DNA of 64,000 nt, from assembly GCF_001956985.1 (NCBI RefSeq), contig NZ_CP019082.1:806001-870000 (forward strand), read 5' to 3'. The notes under the pieces are model-generated. The model saw only the letters and a list, made by a program, of their open reading frames with translations. It made no database searches and was not told the origin of the DNA. The position numbers and the translations under genes were made by a program. Source of the stretch: Paludisphaera borealis. GTDB taxonomy: Bacteria; Planctomycetota; Planctomycetia; Isosphaerales; Isosphaeraceae. This document shows, in pieces, positions 1 to 10,470 of the stretch (the stretch's first letter is position 1; each line of letters begins with the position of its first letter).

Positions 1-323
1 TCTGGACCGCTTTTGGCTGGATCCTTCGACTCGACGCCAAGCGGGATGTCAAAATCTTCATCGTAGAGCCGTTGGTTGAGTCGGTCGGCATTGAGGGACC
101 GACTTGCGGCGTGGCACGCGACGAAGCGGGCTTGAAGGCTTCCCAGTCCGGCCCGCCAACCCTCGTGGGCGAAGATGTTCCGAGCGAACTCCGAGCAGGA
201 TTCGCCCCCATGCTTCACCCGGTGGGCGCAGGAATAACCCTTGCGCGGCGACAAGTGACGCTGATAGCCGCGAATCAAGACGACCATGAAACGGCCAAGC
301 GCGACGTCAATCGATCCGGTCAT
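1..323 (-). CDS. yidD: YidD-like membrane insertion efficiency factor (partial, runs off left edge)
   Basis: Reading the minus strand from an ATG at 321-323 gives an open frame to the window edge (107 codons, no stop seen). The N-terminal half carries the YidD signature: the stretch RGYQRHLSPRKGYSC, then a CAHRVKHGG segment and ESCSEFA, matching the arginine/proline-rich, cysteine-containing core of the YidD family, which assists insertion of proteins into the inner membrane. A GAGGATC ribosome site precedes the ATG. The remainder contains a conserved-looking Arg-Phe-x-x-Cys. The C-terminal part is cut off, so length cannot be judged. The family assignment comes from motif memory. An overlapping open frame on the plus strand (72-467) is much less protein-like. 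Confidence 0.72.
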   Translation of the reverse strand, partial: MTGSIDVALGRFMVVLIRGYQRHLSPRKGYSCAHRVKHGGESCSEFARNIFAHEGWRAGLGSLQARFVACHAASRSLNADRLNQRLYDEDFDIPLGVESKDPAKSGP

Positions 324-491
324 CTCTGCGATCCTCGTCACCCTCGACGTGAGTCCGAGAACACCGTATCAAAAGCCAACCCGCCGATCCACTCATGCAG
401 ATCGCGGGCCCCGCCGGTCTCGGCTCGCATCGGCGGGGTGAGGACGCTAGAATCCAGCCTGACTTGACGTTTTCAGGGAGGCTGTCGGTTC

Positions 492-1076
492 ATGAATTCG
501 GAAATCACCATCGTCTCGGGCCTGCCGCGCTCGGGCACGTCGCTCATGATGCAGATGCTCGCGCAGGGGGGCGTCGAGGTCGTCACCGACAACCTCCGGA
601 CGTCCGACATCGACAACCCGCGCGGGTATTACGAGTTCGAGCAGGTCAAGAAGATCAAGGAAGACGCCTCCTGGCTGCCCGACACCCGGGGCAAGGGCTT
701 CAAGATGGTCTCGCAGCTCCTGTACGAGCTGCCGCCGTCCGAGACGTACCGCATCGTTTTCATGCGCCGCGAGTTCGAGGAGATGCTGGCTTCCCAGGAG
801 AAGATGCTCGAACGCCTGGGCCGGCCCGCCGCTCCCCGCGACGAGATCCAGCGCGCGTTCACCGCGCATCTCGACCGGCTGTTCGCCTGGCTCAAGGAGC
901 AGCCGAACATGAACGTGCTGTTCGTCCGCTATCAAGACCTCGTCGCCAACCCTCGCGAACAGGCCGAGCAGGTCAACGCGTTCTTCGGCGGCCGGCTCGA
1001 CGTCGACAAGATGGCCGCCGCCGTCGATCCCTCGCTCTACCGCAACCGGAAGGCCGACGACGCGACGAGCCCTTGA
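492..1076 (+). CDS. Sulfotransferase family protein (short form)
   Basis: 194 residues. The N-terminus has the PAPS-binding P-loop of sulfotransferases, GLPRSGTSLM, at about residues 9-18. The middle holds an RIVFMRREFEEMLASQ segment typical of the 3'-phosphate-binding region of bacterial sulfotransferase-like proteins. Family members transfer sulfate from PAPS to hydroxyl or amino groups of carbohydrates or peptides; this one is shorter than the usual 250-300 residues and the acceptor is unknown. The ATG at 492 is preceded by CAGGGAGGCTG, an acceptable ribosome site. The gene is convergent with the YTV-like gene across a strong hairpin. Planctomycetes carry many sulfotransferase and sulfatase paralogues, so a role in sulfated polysaccharide handling is an inference only. 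Confidence 0.75.
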   Translation: MNSEITIVSGLPRSGTSLMMQMLAQGGVEVVTDNLRTSDIDNPRGYYEFEQVKKIKEDASWLPDTRGKGFKMVSQLLYELPPSETYRIVFMRREFEEMLASQEKMLERLGRPAAPRDEIQRAFTAHLDRLFAWLKEQPNMNVLFVRYQDLVANPREQAEQVNAFFGGRLDVDKMAAAVDPSLYRNRKADDATSP

Positions 1077-1116
1077 CTCGTCGTGGGACCGGCTGCAAGG
1101 CGGAAATCCGCTCTTC

Positions 1117-1179
1117 GAAAAAACGAAACGGGATGGAACCCAGGGCCGTCGCCGAGAGTTCCTGTCCCGTTTCTTTTTG
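1117..1179. terminator. Bidirectional intrinsic terminator
   Basis: Inverted repeat with left arm at 1125-1139 (GAAACGGGATGGAAC) and right arm at 1158-1173 (GTTCCTGTCCCGTTTC). The stem is nearly perfect with one bulge. It is flanked by an A-run on the left and TTTTT on the right, so it can end transcripts from both sides. It lies between the convergent sulfotransferase-like gene and the YTV-like gene. Confidence 0.8.
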
Positions 1180-1221
1180 CGGTCAGGATCGAGTCGGAGT
1201 CGAGTCGACTCGATCATCAGT

Positions 1222-2094
1222 TCAGATCTGTTTCGAGGGGGCGATCTGGCTGGTCGGAGCGGCCTGGATCGACGGGGCGACGGCCTGCGGGGCGGCGTAC
1301 TCGACCGGGGCGGCGTAGGTCACCGGGACGACCCGCTTGACCGGCTTGTAGCAGGTGACGGCGACCTGCTCGCAGACCTTGTGGGGGACCTGCTTGGTCA
1401 CGGTGCGGGGCTCGCACGTCCACGTCACGACCGGAACGCGCTCGGTGACCACTTCCTGAACCTGGCGGCGTTGCGTGACCTTCTGGACCTCGTTGACCAC
1501 TTCCTGGACGTAACGGGTGCGGGTCACAGGAACCTGGCGGGTCTGGGTTTCCTGGACCATCTGGGTCACGACCACGTCCTTCACCACCGGGACCGGCGTG
1601 AAGGTCGTCTGAACGACCGTCTTGCACTCGCCGCAGGCCGGCTTGTGGTGGAAGAGGCACTTCTTCTGAGTGACGGGGACCGTCACGAGCTGGGTCGACG
1701 GCTGCATGCAGTACTGCGTCACCTGCTGGGTCGTCTGGACCGGCTTGCAGACCGTGAAGTTCTGCGTGACGTAGTCGGTTTCGTGGATCGGCTTGCAGAC
1801 CACGCGCTGACGGGGGACGTCGACCGTGTCGCAGACCGTCTTGCAAACCACGCGCTGACGCTCGACGTAGTTCGTCACCGGAACCCGCGTCATCACCGTC
1901 TTGCTGACCGTCTCGTACTCGGTCCGCCACTGCTTCTTATAGACCGTGTACGGAACCATTTCCGTCACGCACTGGTAGGCGGGCTGAGGCGCAACCGCCA
2001 CGCAGGGGTTGCGATGGCACGTCGAACACGCCGACGCCGTTTCGACCGCCATCAACAGGCCAGCCGCCACCGCCAAACTCGCACGAATCCGCAT
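1222..2094 (-). CDS. Planctomycete YTV-like repeat exported protein
   Basis: 290 residues from the ATG at 2094, chosen because GGAGGAGA sits just upstream and because it puts a signal peptide first (MRIRASLAVAAGLLMAV, then ASA-CSTC). Reading starts further upstream would bury this signal. The rest is built of irregular 15-20 residue repeats rich in Val, Thr, Tyr and Arg with recurring VCK and VPV units (for example RVPVTNYVERQRVVCKTVC), close to the YTV repeat described in planctomycete exported proteins. Many cysteines recur in the VCK units, suggesting disulfide or cross-linked packing. Likely cell-surface or envelope located. Biochemical function unknown; the family call is moderately secure. 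Confidence 0.8.
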   Translation of the reverse strand: MRIRASLAVAAGLLMAVETASACSTCHRNPCVAVAPQPAYQCVTEMVPYTVYKKQWRTEYETVSKTVMTRVPVTNYVERQRVVCKTVCDTVDVPRQRVVCKPIHETDYVTQNFTVCKPVQTTQQVTQYCMQPSTQLVTVPVTQKKCLFHHKPACGECKTVVQTTFTPVPVVKDVVVTQMVQETQTRQVPVTRTRYVQEVVNEVQKVTQRRQVQEVVTERVPVVTWTCEPRTVTKQVPHKVCEQVAVTCYKPVKRVVPVTYAAPVEYAAPQAVAPSIQAAPTSQIAPSKQI

Positions 2095-2307
2095 CTCTGT
2101 TCTCCTCCGGTTGTCAGTCTGGCGCCTCTCCCGCCCCAGGCTGCTCGTCTCGGTGCTCGCTGAGAGGCTTCCCGAGAATTCTACAACATGGGAAAGAAGA
2201 GACAAATAGAAAATCTTTAACGGTTAGGGGTCGTGGGCGCACTGGTGCCATAGCCAAAGCAAAACGCGGACCAAACGCCATGGATCGGGCAACGACGCCC
2301 GATGAGG

Positions 2308-3549
2308 TCAAACGCGCAGGAACAGCCTGCGACGATACATCCAGAATAGGATCAACCAGAGAACCGACAAGACCGCTACACCTTGAACGAACGGTTGCCA
2401 GCCGGCTCCGAAGAGGTTGAAGACGTCTTTGCCGAGGTGGGTTTTGAAGCTGGAGTTGATGAAGCCTTCGATCAGGTGGCTGAGGCAGTAGGCGGCGATC
2501 GAGTTCATGCCGATCACCCGCAGCGGGAACGCCCAGGCTTTCAGGTTGAAGACGTCGAGCACGAGATAAAACGCGGCGAGGAACAGGAAGCTGATCCCGC
2601 CGGAGTAAAGCACCCAGCTCGGCGTCCAGATCCGCTTGACCACCGGGCAGACGCCCAGCTCGCCGAGACCCCAGCCCAGGCCCACGGTGATGACTCCGGC
2701 GATGGTCAGCCAGCGCGTCTTGGACCATCGAGAGCGGTCGCTCCGCAGCACGTCGCCGGCGATCAGGCCGAGGATCATGGTGGCGAGGGTCGGAATGAAG
2801 CTCAGCGTCGCGTAGCCGCCGCCGTTGTACCGGAACGGGTTCTCGCGAGGGAGCAGGTTGAGGAACCAGACGTCGAACGCCCAGGCGGGATTCGTGTTCT
2901 TGTTCCAATGGGCCGCGAACCCGTTCAGCAGGTGCGGCCAGTCGGCCGGAACGCCGTGCGCGGGGAAATCGAATGATGCGTCGGGCAGCGGATAGGCCGC
3001 GAACAGCCCCCAGTAGCCGACGAGGATCGCCGCCAGCGCAGCCCATTTTACGCGGGTGGATTGCCAGCCGAGGAGGAAGAGCAACGGATACCCGAGGCCG
3101 ATCTGCGAGAGCGTGTCCTCGAACGTCCAGTTCGTTTGCGAACGGCCGACCGACCGGAGGAAGACGCCGAGCAGCACGAGCACCAGCCCCCGCCAGAGCG
3201 CGTGAAGCGTCATCATCCCGCGGGTCTGCCCCTTGGCCGTCCGGCTCGCCAGCGAGAACGGCAGCGCGACGCCGACCAGAAACGAGAACGACGGCTGGAT
3301 CATGTCGTGAAGCACGCAGCCGACCCACTCGACGTGGTCCTGGTGCATGGCCAGGAATTTCCAGATCGGATTGTCCGGGTGCAGCTCGGCCATCCGGCCC
3401 AACCGCAGGACCTCGGCCATCATCAGGAACATCACCAGCCCGCGGTACGCGTCGATCGAGTCGAGGCGAGCCGGAACGGGAGCCGGAACCCCGACCGCCG
3501 GGCCGGATGCCTGCGAGACCTCTTCTGGAAGCGGGACGCTGGCGCTCAT
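2308..3549 (-). CDS. HGSNAT/DUF5009-type membrane acyltransferase
   Basis: 413 residues with about ten hydrophobic segments. The N-terminal motif RLDSIDAYRGLVMFLMM (from about residue 28) and the following HQDHVEWVGCVLHDMIQPSF segment are diagnostic of the COG4299 family that includes heparan-alpha-glucosaminide N-acetyltransferase; the histidine in HVEW is the conserved one in that family. The protein would acetylate sugars across the cytoplasmic membrane using acetyl-CoA; the bacterial substrate is not known. The C-terminus is a short basic cytosolic tail. It lies upstream of the YTV-like gene on the same strand and is divergent from the oxidoreductase gene at 3733. Confidence 0.82.
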   Translation of the reverse strand: MSASVPLPEEVSQASGPAVGVPAPVPARLDSIDAYRGLVMFLMMAEVLRLGRMAELHPDNPIWKFLAMHQDHVEWVGCVLHDMIQPSFSFLVGVALPFSLASRTAKGQTRGMMTLHALWRGLVLVLLGVFLRSVGRSQTNWTFEDTLSQIGLGYPLLFLLGWQSTRVKWAALAAILVGYWGLFAAYPLPDASFDFPAHGVPADWPHLLNGFAAHWNKNTNPAWAFDVWFLNLLPRENPFRYNGGGYATLSFIPTLATMILGLIAGDVLRSDRSRWSKTRWLTIAGVITVGLGWGLGELGVCPVVKRIWTPSWVLYSGGISFLFLAAFYLVLDVFNLKAWAFPLRVIGMNSIAAYCLSHLIEGFINSSFKTHLGKDVFNLFGAGWQPFVQGVAVLSVLWLILFWMYRRRLFLRV

Positions 3550-3732
3550 CGTGGATTCTCAGCTCGACGGAGACGTTCAAAAGCCCGACCGACGCTCGCA
3601 ACACCTTACCGCGCCCGGGCTAGCGAAGCGAGCACCAGCCGGCGGGCTAACCTCTCGCGGAGGGCTCGCGCACGCAATAGACTGGGAGGCGTGCGAGGTC
3701 GGCTGTCCCTTGGTCGAGAACGAGGTCGCGTC

Positions 3733-5091
3733 ATGGATCGTCGAGATTTTCTCAAGGCCGGCGTCGGCGCTGGTGCGTTGGGTCTGGCATGGCCGGCGTG
3801 GCGGGAAGTCGCGGCGATGGCCGCCGACCAGCCGGCGAAGCGAGTGGGGCTGATCGGCTGCGGCTGGTACGGCAAGGCCGACCTGTTCCGTCTGATCCAG
3901 GTCGCGCCCGTCGAGGTGGTTTCGCTCTGCGACGTCGACAAGAACATGCTCGCCGACGCCGCCGACACGACCGCCGTCCGGCAGGCGTCGAAGAAGCGGC
4001 CGAGGACCTACGGCGACTACCGCGAGATGCTCAAGGAGAAAGACCTCGACGTCGTCCTGATCGCCACGCCCGACCACTGGCACGCGCTGCCGATGATCGC
4101 CGCCGTCGAGGCCGGTGCCGACGTCTACGTCCAGAAGCCGATCAGCGTCGACGTCGCCGAGGGCCAGGCGATGCTCGCCGCTGCTCGCAGGCACGGCCGG
4201 GTCGTCCAGGTCGGCACCCAGCGCCGGAGCACGCCGCACCTGATCGAGGCCCGCGACACGATCATCAAGCCAGGCAAGCTCGGCAAGATCGGATTCGTCG
4301 AAACTTACTGCTATTATCACATGCGGAATCAGAGCAATCCGCCCGACACGGCTCCGCCCGAGAACCTCGACTACGAGATGTGGACCGGCCCGGCCCCGAT
4401 GCGGCCGTACAACTCCATCGTCCACCCGCGCGGCTGGCGGGCGTTCATGGAGTACGGCAACGGTATCGTCGGCGATATGTGCATTCATATGCTCGACATG
4501 GTGCGCTGGATGCTCGACCTGGGATGGCCCAAGCGGGTCTCGTCCACCGGCGGGATCTTGATGTCCAAGGGGGGCAAGGCGAACATCACCGACACCCAGA
4601 CCGCGGCTTTCGACTACGGCGACCTGAACGTCCTCTGGGAGCACCGCACCTGGGGCTCGACGCCCGACCCGGCCTATCCCTGGGGGGCGACGATCTACGG
4701 CGAAAACGGGACGCTCAAGCTCAGCGTCATGGGCTACGACTTCATCCCCAACACCGGTGCTCCGGTCCACCGCGACGTGACCTACGAGTTGGAGCAGTAC
4801 CCCGTCGACAAGACCGAGAAGGATCTCGAAAAGCACGTCGCGCCGGCGATCCGCTACCACATGCTCGACTTCCTGAAGGCCATCGCCGACCGCGGCAAGC
4901 CCGTCGCCGACATCGAGCAGGGCCACATCTCGACGGCCACCTGCATCCTCGCCAACATGTCGCAGCAGCTCGGCCGGTCGCTTACCTGGGACGCCGAGCA
5001 CCAGCGCGTCGTCGGCGACGACGAGGCCAACCAGCGGCTCCGCCGCCCCTACCGTCAACCCTGGGTCCATCCCGAACCACCGTCGGCCTGA
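3733..5091 (+). CDS. Tat-exported Gfo/Idh/MocA family oxidoreductase
   Basis: 452 residues from the ATG at 3733. The N-terminus is a twin-arginine signal (DRRDFLKAGVGAGALGLAW). It is followed at about residue 36 by a Rossmann dinucleotide fold, RVGLIGCGWYGKADL, and further on by the KP motif in the form VYVQKPISVD (Gln replaces the usual Glu, common in planctomycete paralogues). The C-terminal half matches the substrate-binding alpha/beta domain. Family members oxidise or epimerise sugars with bound NAD(P). The next gene, 27 bases downstream on the same strand, is a sugar-isomerase-like TIM barrel, so the two probably acted in one exported carbohydrate pathway. Confidence in the family is high; the substrate is unknown. 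Confidence 0.9.
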   Translation: MDRRDFLKAGVGAGALGLAWPAWREVAAMAADQPAKRVGLIGCGWYGKADLFRLIQVAPVEVVSLCDVDKNMLADAADTTAVRQASKKRPRTYGDYREMLKEKDLDVVLIATPDHWHALPMIAAVEAGADVYVQKPISVDVAEGQAMLAAARRHGRVVQVGTQRRSTPHLIEARDTIIKPGKLGKIGFVETYCYYHMRNQSNPPDTAPPENLDYEMWTGPAPMRPYNSIVHPRGWRAFMEYGNGIVGDMCIHMLDMVRWMLDLGWPKRVSSTGGILMSKGGKANITDTQTAAFDYGDLNVLWEHRTWGSTPDPAYPWGATIYGENGTLKLSVMGYDFIPNTGAPVHRDVTYELEQYPVDKTEKDLEKHVAPAIRYHMLDFLKAIADRGKPVADIEQGHISTATCILANMSQQLGRSLTWDAEHQRVVGDDEANQRLRRPYRQPWVHPEPPSA

Positions 5092-5118
5092 CTCCTTTTA
5101 TTCTCCAAGGAACACGTC

Positions 5119-6023
<905 letters not shown>

Positions 6024-6050
6024 GCGTTCTGGGAGCCGCGCGGCGAAGGT

Positions 6051-7388
6051 TCACGCCTTCGCCAGATCGGCCCCGTGCGCCTGGATCTTGCGGACGGCGG
6101 CGGCGATCTGCTCCATGTCGCCGCGCGTCCCCAGCAGCATGTTCTGCGTGAACCAGACGGCCTCTTCGCAGAGCCGGTCGTTGGCCGGGCATTGGTTGCG
6201 GTCGCGGTAGCCGTCGAGGACTTCCTTGGAGAAGACCCGCCGGAAGCCCTTGGAATCGAGGGCCGCTTGCAGGAACGATTCGCGGTTCAGCGGCGAATAG
6301 CCGCCCGACGCCGGGATTCCCTCGGCCTTCAACGCTTCGAGGAACCGGGCGCGCGGCAGACTCGCGAAGGCGTCGGGATGGTATCGGAACATATAAAGGT
6401 GATAGGCGTTCCGGGTGACGCCCTCGTGCATCTTCGCGGGGGCGATCCCGGGGATTTCGCGAAGCAGGCTCGTGAGATGCGCCGCGTTTTGCTCGCGGGT
6501 CGCCGACTGCTGTTCGAGCCGGGTGAGCTGCCCGAGCAAGAGCGCGCCCTGGAACTCGGTGAGCCGGAGGTTGGTCGCCCGGCCGCCGACGTACCGGAAG
6601 TTGTAGGAGTCGACGGCTCGGCCTCGGTTGTTGTTCTGGAACGCGTAGCAGCGTTCGGCGAGGTCGCCGTCGTTGGTGAGGATCGCGCCCCCCTCGCCCG
6701 AGCTGAGGTTCTTCGAGACCTGGAAGCTGAAGCACCCGGCCGTCCCCAGCGTGCCGACCTTCCGCCCGCGCCACTCGGCCAGATGCGCCTGACAGGCGTC
6801 TTCTACGACCGAAAGTTTGCGTTTCGAGGCGGTTTCGAGGATCGCGTCGAGGTTCGCCGGCGAGCCCCCGAGGTGGACCGGAACGACGGCCGTGGTGCGG
6901 TCGGTGACGGCGGCTTCGATCTTCGCGTGGTCGATCTGGAACGTCTCGGGGTCGACGTCCACGAAGACCGGCAAGGCGTACTGAAGCATCACGGCGTTGA
7001 CCGTGGCGATGAACGTATAGGGCGGGACGATCACCTCGTCGCCCGGCCCGACTCCGATCGCCGACAGCGTCGTCGTCAGCGCGCTGGTGCCGTTGGCGAC
7101 GGCCACGCAATGCTTGGCGCCGGTCAGCTCGGCGAAGGCCGTCTCGAACTGATTCACCTTGTCGCCGCCGCCGCGGAACCAGCGCCCGCTCCGCAAGACT
7201 TCGAGCAGGTTGTTCTCGTCGCGGGCGTCGGTCCGGGGCCAGCTCGAAAACGACGCGCGGCGGACCGGCTCGCCCCCCAACAAGGCCGGCTTGCCGGCTT
7301 CGCCCGCCCTCGCCGCGCGGCCCGCGAAAAAGGCCCCGGCCGTCGCGGCCGCGCCCAGAAAGGTCCGACGATCCGTTGGGTTCTTCAT
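6051..7388 (-). CDS. Tat-exported DegT/DnrJ/EryC1/StrS aminotransferase-like protein
   Basis: 445 residues. Start ATG 7388 chosen because it opens with a twin-arginine signal ([16 protein letters not shown]). The body has the DegT fold: a GTSAL segment after [10 protein letters not shown], the DVDPETF strand, VVEDACQAH, and the pyridoxal-phosphate lysine at about residue 226 in [14 protein letters not shown]. Family members aminate keto-sugars using PLP. Export by Tat of a PLP sugar aminotransferase is unusual outside planctomycetes, where DegT homologues with Tat signals are common. It is convergent with the isomerase-like gene (27 bases apart) and divergent from the methyltransferase gene. 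Sugar substrate unknown. Confidence 0.88.
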   Translation of the reverse strand: MKNPTDRRTFLGAAATAGAFFAGRAARAGEAGKPALLGGEPVRRASFSSWPRTDARDENNLLEVLRSGRWFRGGGDKVNQFETAFAELTGAKHCVAVANGTSALTTTLSAIGVGPGDEVIVPPYTFIATVNAVMLQYALPVFVDVDPETFQIDHAKIEAAVTDRTTAVVPVHLGGSPANLDAILETASKRKLSVVEDACQAHLAEWRGRKVGTLGTAGCFSFQVSKNLSSGEGGAILTNDGDLAERCYAFQNNNRGRAVDSYNFRYVGGRATNLRLTEFQGALLLGQLTRLEQQSATREQNAAHLTSLLREIPGIAPAKMHEGVTRNAYHLYMFRYHPDAFASLPRARFLEALKAEGIPASGGYSPLNRESFLQAALDSKGFRRVFSKEVLDGYRDRNQCPANDRLCEEAVWFTQNMLLGTRGDMEQIAAAVRKIQAHGADLAKA

Positions 7389-7519
7389 GGTCGTGCCGGC
7401 CCCCAGCCTGAGTCTCGACGTGTCGATGCTCGAACCGACGCCCAGCGTACCCCCTGGCGAGCCGCTCGGCAATCAGCCAAGGCTGCACGATTCCACGACG
7501 CCGACCGGAGTACCTCGCC

Positions 7520-8398
7520 ATGAACCGCCTGCAACACCTCTTCCCCGCCGGGCGGGTCGTCGTCGCCGACGGCGGCTGGGGCTCCGAACTGCTCCGCCGC
7601 GGACTCGTACTCGGCGAGTCGGCCGACCTCTGGAACCAGTCCCACCTCGACGTCGTCGAGGCCGTTGCGCGGTCGTACGTCGAGGCCGGCGCCGACGTCG
7701 TCCTGACCAACACCTTCCAGGCCAACCCGATCGCCCTCGGGCGGCTCGGAAAGGCGACCGAGGCCGTCAATCGCCGGGGCGCCGAGATCTCCCGCCGCGC
7801 CGCCGCATCGGCCGCCGATCGCGTCGTCCGTGTTTTCGGCTCGATCGGTCCGATCGGCGCGGGTCGCCTCGCGACCGACGCCTTCGCCCTCCAGGCCGGA
7901 GCGCTCGCCGAAGGGGGCGTCGACGCCCTGCTTTTCGAGACGTTCAGCGATCTCGACGAGGCCCGCCTGGCCGTCGCCGCCGCCCGGCCGACCGGCCTGC
8001 CGATCATCGTCTCGTTCCATTTCGACGACCGAACCGGCGAGCCCCTTACCCTCGCCGGCGCGACTCCCGAGGAGGTCGCGAACGCCATGTGTGACGCCGG
8101 CGCTGACGCCGTCGGGGCCAACTGCGGCGCCGGCCCTGAGCGGTTTCCAGACCTCTGCCGCCGCCTCAAAGCCGCGTCGGGCTTGCCCGTCTGGATCAAG
8201 CCCAACGCCGGCCTGCCGACGACCGAACAGGGCCGGGCGGTCTACCCGCTCGGCCCCGAGGCGTTCGCCGCGTTTCTCCCCGCCCTGACCGCCGCCGGGG
8301 CTGACTTCGTCGGCGGCTGCTGCGGCGCGGGGCCTGACTTCGTTCGCGCGCTGGTCGCGGCCCGGGATCAGACTCCGTACAACGCGCCGTACTTGTGA
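7520..8398 (+). CDS. Homocysteine S-methyltransferase family protein
   Basis: 292 residues, full length for the single-domain family (BHMT/MmuM-like). It starts with VVVADGGWGSELLRRG and has the zinc-binding cysteines expected for thiol activation: Cys202 in GANCGAG and Cys267-Cys268 in GGCCGAG. Substrate-loop residues (DVVLTNTFQANP) are present. The enzyme should transfer a methyl group from a small donor (betaine, S-methylmethionine or similar) to homocysteine; the donor cannot be told from sequence. The last 31 bases overlap the 3' end of the convergent carboxypeptidase gene. No cobalamin domain is present, so it is not a MetH. Confidence 0.88.
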   Translation: MNRLQHLFPAGRVVVADGGWGSELLRRGLVLGESADLWNQSHLDVVEAVARSYVEAGADVVLTNTFQANPIALGRLGKATEAVNRRGAEISRRAAASAADRVVRVFGSIGPIGAGRLATDAFALQAGALAEGGVDALLFETFSDLDEARLAVAAARPTGLPIIVSFHFDDRTGEPLTLAGATPEEVANAMCDAGADAVGANCGAGPERFPDLCRRLKAASGLPVWIKPNAGLPTTEQGRAVYPLGPEAFAAFLPALTAAGADFVGGCCGAGPDFVRALVAARDQTPYNAPYL

Positions 8399-9993
8399 CG
8401 AAGTGAAGCCATGAGCGGACGATGATCGATGGGCTCTCCCACCGCGCGTTCGATCAACTCGGTCGGCGTGTATCGTCGGCCGTGGCGATGGATCTTGTCG
8501 CGGAGCCAGGCCAGCAGCTCGGAGAACTCGCCCCGGGTGAAGGCGTCGTCGAGGCCCGGCAGATCGGCGTTCGCCTTGTGGAAAAGCTGGGCTGCGTACA
8601 GGTTGCCGAGCGTGTACGTCGGGAAATACCCGAACAGCCCCGCGCTCCAGTGGATGTCTTGCAGGCAGCCCTCGGCGTCGTTCGTCGGCGTCACGCCCAG
8701 CATTTCGGCGTACTTCGCGTTCCAGGCCGAAGGGAGGTCGGCGACCGGCAAATCGCCAGTCAAAAGGGCCTGCTCCAGCTCGAACCGGATCAGGATGTGC
8801 AGGTTGTACGTCACTTCGTCGGCCTGGACCCGGATCAGAGTCGGCTCGACATGGTTGACCGCCGCCAGGAAAGCGTCGAGCGGCACGTCGTGCAGCGCGT
8901 CCTGGAACACGCGGCGGGCGATCGGGAACCAGTAGTTCCAGAACGGCCGACTGCGGCCGACGGCGTTCTCCCAGAGCCGCGACTGCGACTCGTGAACCCC
9001 CAATGAGACCGCTTCGCCCCCCGGCGCGCCGTACTGCTCGACCGGCAGACCCTGCTCGTAGAGGCCGTGGCCGACCTCGTGAAGGACGCCGAAAAACGCG
9101 TCGCTGAACTGCCGCGCGTCGAACCGCGTGGTCGCCCGCACGTCGCCCGGCCCGATCCCGGTGCAAAACGGGTGCGCCGAGACGTCGAGCCGCCCGCGCT
9201 GGAAGTCGAAGCCCAAAGCCGCCGCCGCCGCTTCGCCGAACATCTTCTGCCGCTCAACCGGATACGACCGCTCCAGGATCGACGTCTTAACCCCCTCGCC
9301 CCGCGCTTCCCGTTTGCGGGATGCCTCGGCGATGTCCCGGACGAACGGCGCCAGCTCCTCGCGAAGCGCCTTGAACAAGATTCGCAGCCGTGACGTCTCC
9401 GCTCCCGGCTCGTACTGGTCGAGCAGCGGGTCGTAGATCGTGGCCCCGGCGTCCGGCTTGGGCTCGTCCTCCGGATGCGCCGGTTTGGCGGCGGCGCGGC
9501 GTTCCTTCACCAGGGTTTCATGAAGACATTGAGATTCTTGCCGCTTGAGTTCCAGCACCTGTTCGAGCCAGGGGCGGAAGCTGGCGAAATCCGAATTCTT
9601 GCGCGCGGTGATCCACTCTTGCTGAGCGAGCGAAGTCGTGCGGGCGAGCGCTTCGACCAGGCCGCGAGGAAGCTTGGTGCGACGGTCGTAGTCGCGCCGA
9701 AGCTGGCGGATGTTGGCCGCCTCGATCGAGTCGCGGTCGGCGGCGATCGACGAGTTTTCGAGAACCGACAGCAGCTCGCCGAGCCGCGACTCGGTGGCTC
9801 GGTCGTGTTGCAGGCCGGCGAGCAAGGCGAGCTGCTCGCCGCGATGGGCGGCGGCGCCGGCGGGCATGTACGTCTGCTCGTCCCAGCCCAGAACCGCAGA
9901 GCACGAGCCGAGCACGGTCAGCTCGCGCGATCTCCCGATCAGTTCGTCGTAGAGGGCGGTTTCCTTGGCGGCTTTCGACGTGGACGTCGGCAT
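8368..9993 (-). CDS. M32 family metallocarboxypeptidase
   Basis: 541 residues. The zinc motif HEVGH lies at about residues 305-309 within GVLHEVGHGLYEQGLP, and the third ligand region GVHESQSRLWENAVG follows about 30 residues later, exactly as in thermostable carboxypeptidase 1 (family M32). The N-terminus (LGWDEQTYMPAGAAAHRGEQLA) is also diagnostic. It cleaves C-terminal residues from peptides in the cytosol with a broad specificity. Slightly longer than the typical 500 residues because of an extra loop around residues 165-185 rich in Ala, Lys, Pro and Glu. No signal peptide. Convergent overlap with the methyltransferase gene. Confidence 0.92.
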   Translation of the reverse strand: MPTSTSKAAKETALYDELIGRSRELTVLGSCSAVLGWDEQTYMPAGAAAHRGEQLALLAGLQHDRATESRLGELLSVLENSSIAADRDSIEAANIRQLRRDYDRRTKLPRGLVEALARTTSLAQQEWITARKNSDFASFRPWLEQVLELKRQESQCLHETLVKERRAAAKPAHPEDEPKPDAGATIYDPLLDQYEPGAETSRLRILFKALREELAPFVRDIAEASRKREARGEGVKTSILERSYPVERQKMFGEAAAAALGFDFQRGRLDVSAHPFCTGIGPGDVRATTRFDARQFSDAFFGVLHEVGHGLYEQGLPVEQYGAPGGEAVSLGVHESQSRLWENAVGRSRPFWNYWFPIARRVFQDALHDVPLDAFLAAVNHVEPTLIRVQADEVTYNLHILIRFELEQALLTGDLPVADLPSAWNAKYAEMLGVTPTNDAEGCLQDIHWSAGLFGYFPTYTLGNLYAAQLFHKANADLPGLDDAFTRGEFSELLAWLRDKIHRHGRRYTPTELIERAVGEPIDHRPLMASLRHKYGALYGV

Positions 9994-10083
9994 GGACCCG
10001 GCTCGCGATCTTCTTCGGGAAGCGTCCCGAGCGCGCGGACCGCTCGACGCGAATCCAGAAGGACGCCGGCCCCGGGGACGCTT

Positions 10084-10119
10084 CGAAAATACAAACGGCC
10101 TGGACGTGGGTCCAGGCCG
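10084..10119 (-). terminator. Intrinsic terminator downstream of the PEP-CTERM gene
   Basis: Perfect 10-bp stem at 10096-10119 (CGGCCTGGAC, loop GTGG, GTCCAGGCCG). Read on the minus strand it is followed by a T-rich tract (TTTGTATTTT), the layout of a rho-independent terminator, about 97 bases beyond the PEP-CTERM stop codon. Confidence 0.7.
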
Positions 10120-10215
10120 AGAGGGTCGTCAGGGGATTTTCAGGGCCGTCGGCTGGAGCGAAACTCGGTCCGTCCGGCAACCCGCGCCGGGGGCAATCGT
10201 ATGAAGTAAACTTAA

Positions 10216-10470
10216 TCAGTAGAACAATTTGCGGAAGCGGCGAAGCGTAATGAAGCTGCTGATTCCAATCCCGAAGAGAGCCAGTGATGTCGGCTCGGGA
10301 ACGGGCGTCGGATCGTCCTGCACGACGGCGGCCGGTTGATCGGCCCCGATGACGATCTGGCTGGAGGCGAGGTCGGACGGAAGAGGCGAACCCGCCTGGC
10401 TCGTCGCCGCGGCGATGGCCAGGATCGTGGAAGCGGAGACGGCCAAGAGCTTGGCCCTGGATCGTTTCAT
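10216..10470 (-). CDS. Small PEP-CTERM sorting-domain protein
   Basis: 84 residues: an N-terminal signal peptide (KLLAVSASTILAIAAATSQA), a short mature part of about 30 residues, then a C-terminal PEP-CTERM signal, VPEPTSLALFGIG, a hydrophobic stretch and a basic tail (LRRFRKLF). Proteins with this signal are processed by exosortase and delivered to the cell surface or extracellular matrix. The mature region is very short, so it may be a surface micropeptide. A strong ribosome site (AGGAGGAAAG) precedes the ATG. No exosortase gene is in this window. The hairpin at 10096-10119 ends its transcript. Confidence 0.85.
   Translation of the reverse strand: MKRSRAKLLAVSASTILAIAAATSQAGSPLPSDLASSQIVIGADQPAAVVQDDPTPVPEPTSLALFGIGISSFITLRRFRKLFY

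Noticed and set aside
3061-3732. An open frame continuous with and upstream of the oxidoreductase gene
   Set aside because: It runs antisense through the acyltransferase gene and is Arg/Pro-rich with no family signature; the Tat signal at 3733 marks the real start.
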